Positions 13,830 to 15,110 of a stretch of DNA of 15,110 nucleotides are shown in pieces. Below the pieces are notes generated by a model that worked only from the letters and a program-made list of their open reading frames with translations, made no database searches and was not told the origin of the DNA. This DNA is from an uncultured Eubacteriales bacterium (GTDB lineage: Bacteria; Bacillota; Clostridia; Lachnospirales; Lachnospiraceae), in NCBI GenBank assembly GCA_900321145.1, contig ONVB01000327.1:1-15110 (forward strand), in the 5' to 3' direction. A program made the position numbers and the translations under genes. Every line of letters starts with the position of its first letter. Position 1 is the first letter of the stretch.

Positions 13830-15110
13830 ATGGCTAAGAAAAAGACAAATAATGAGAGACAGCTGAAGAAATTGACGAAAAACCACCTGCTCGGGCCTTT
13901 GATCGCTACGATCATAATCTTAAGTATAGCAGGTGCCTTCATATATGGCTTTTTGAATGTCATGATCGACTATACCATAATCGGCAAGCTTAACGCCGAG
14001 TATGAAAATGCGGATTATATGGCGAGACTTTACGACAGCGGTGATGAAGGACGAAAGCTTGTTGATATAAGCAGGCGAAACTACCTTATAGTGGATGATG
14101 CGAACAATGTCATAACTTCAAAGGGCAAGAATACCTGCACATTTGAGGGAGGCGAAGTCTGGTACAATATACGGGGCGGTAAAACGATAATATATAAAGA
14201 TTCCGAGGTAGATTTTGTACATGTGGACAATGATGGTCAGGTAAGGCTTGATACCTTTAGATTTCTTGGTGCTCTATCTAACTCCGACAGTGAGTATAAC
14301 AAGAGAATAGTCAATCTGATAAATGAATTAAGTGAAGAATATGATGATTCTGATGATCCCGGTGAGGCTGCAGACGAGAGACCGGGTGATGGATCGATCA
14401 CACAAATTAAGATGGATTCCGTTATCTTCCTGCCTGTATGGATCGAATATGCCATGAAGGGAGGAAACAGGATCATAGTTCAGGCCCAGCTTATGATAGG
14501 AGTTGAGGATATAGCTGTTGTTGCAGCATTTGTGGCAGGCGTTGTAATTATCGCATTGATCGTGTTCATTGTGTTTGTTGTGAACATTTGCAGGAATGCC
14601 GCCAGAAGCAAGAGAACCATGAAAGTATTCTTTACGGATCCTGTAACCCGCGGGCATAACCGTATGTGGTTTTTGATAAAGGGCGAGCAGTACTTAAGGA
14701 AGGGCAAGACCTCGAAGAATGAGTTTGCCGCAGTCAATCTTGATTTCGTGGATTACAGGAATTATTGTCTGTGCCACTCCATAGCAGAGGGCGAGAAGAT
14801 GCTGGTGGAGATTCAGAGGAGGCTTGAAAACAGGATTTCAAAGGAAGAAATGTGTGCTCATATGAACGCCTCCAACTTTGCACTGCTTCTTAAGCTTTAC
14901 TCGGATGAGGAAGCTTTAAAGGAGCGTGTGCAGGGCATTATAAGAGAGCTTGAGGGTATACATACGGAGCATGCGTTTCATTTTCAGGCGGGTTTAGCGA
15001 AGATAGGGATAAAGAGAAACGAAAGCGGAAAGATAGTCCGCCGCAAGGATGTGAATCTTGAACTGTACTACAGCAATGCGGATGCGGCAAGGATGACACT
15101 CGCCAAGAGA
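13830..15110 (+). CDS. Membrane signalling protein with degenerate GGDEF domain (3' end beyond window)
   Basis: Open from the ATG at 13830 (GAGGAG just upstream) through the last base, 427 codons with no stop. Layout: short basic cytoplasmic N-terminus; transmembrane helix about 21-45; extracytoplasmic region of roughly 180 residues with an acidic stretch (EEYDDSDDPGE); second transmembrane helix about 228-253; then a cytoplasmic GGDEF-like domain. The domain start is recognisable in TDPVTRGHNRMWF (D270), with FAAVNLDFVDYRNY at the usual metal-site strand. The GGDEF signature itself is replaced by NASNF (346-350), so diguanylate cyclase activity is unlikely. Degenerate GGDEF domains often precede an active EAL phosphodiesterase domain, which would lie outside the window. 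The ligand of the extracellular region is unknown. Confidence 0.82.
   Translation, partial: MAKKKTNNERQLKKLTKNHLLGPLIATIIILSIAGAFIYGFLNVMIDYTIIGKLNAEYENADYMARLYDSGDEGRKLVDISRRNYLIVDDANNVITSKGKNTCTFEGGEVWYNIRGGKTIIYKDSEVDFVHVDNDGQVRLDTFRFLGALSNSDSEYNKRIVNLINELSEEYDDSDDPGEAADERPGDGSITQIKMDSVIFLPVWIEYAMKGGNRIIVQAQLMIGVEDIAVVAAFVAGVVIIALIVFIVFVVNICRNAARSKRTMKVFFTDPVTRGHNRMWFLIKGEQYLRKGKTSKNEFAAVNLDFVDYRNYCLCHSIAEGEKMLVEIQRRLENRISKEEMCAHMNASNFALLLKLYSDEEALKERVQGIIRELEGIHTEHAFHFQAGLAKIGIKRNESGKIVRRKDVNLELYYSNADAARMTLAKR

Overview
The window is the chromosomal replication-origin region of a low-to-medium GC Firmicute, most probably a member of the Lachnospiraceae (Butyrivibrio-like). This rests on the gene order around oriC, the many AGA/AGG and ATA codons, a YidC with a long extra loop and Gln-rich tail, and the style of intergenic repeats. 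The genus assignment is inference.

Left arm (1-3906). The 3' part of mnmE runs rightward off the left window edge (stop at 963). A 298-bp spacer follows, holding a palindromic repeat element with 17-bp perfect terminal inverted repeats and a terminator. Then comes the leftward cluster rpmH - rnpA - yidD - yidC - jag, read on the minus strand from 3906 down to 1262. Its genes are tightly packed or overlapping, start from a near-consensus promoter at 3968-3996, and make ribosomal protein L34, the RNase P protein, two membrane-insertion factors and the RNA-binding protein KhpB/Jag. mnmE normally continues this cluster on the same strand; here it points the other way and converges on jag.

Origin (3907-4422 and 5806-5996). 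The rpmH-dnaA spacer carries at least six DnaA-box-like 9-mers and AT-rich stretches. The dnaA-dnaN spacer carries a box-like 9-mer, two abutting degenerate boxes, a short GC-rich spacer and six CTA/CTG triplets that look like a DnaA-trio unwinding element. The origin therefore looks bipartite, as in Bacillus subtilis.

Right arm (4423-13377). All genes point rightward: dnaA, dnaN, yaaA (S4-domain protein), recF, gyrB, gyrA and a 68-codon single-pass membrane protein whose GTG start overlaps the gyrA stop. This is the usual replication-initiation, clamp, recombination-repair and gyrase set. Two intergenic copies of a TGTCATTYTGA...GAAGAATCTT-type repeat interrupt it, between dnaN and yaaA and between gyrB and gyrA.

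Right end (13378-15110). A strong promoter drives a 94-residue unrecognised protein that starts with TTG. A perfect 13-bp hairpin follows, and 19 bases after it a two-transmembrane signalling protein begins whose cytoplasmic GGDEF domain is degenerate. That gene runs off the right edge and may continue into an EAL domain.

Most of the window is conserved core genome. The parts worth a second look are the intergenic structures, the mnmE inversion, the gyrA-coupled micro-membrane protein, and the small-protein/hairpin/GGDEF module.
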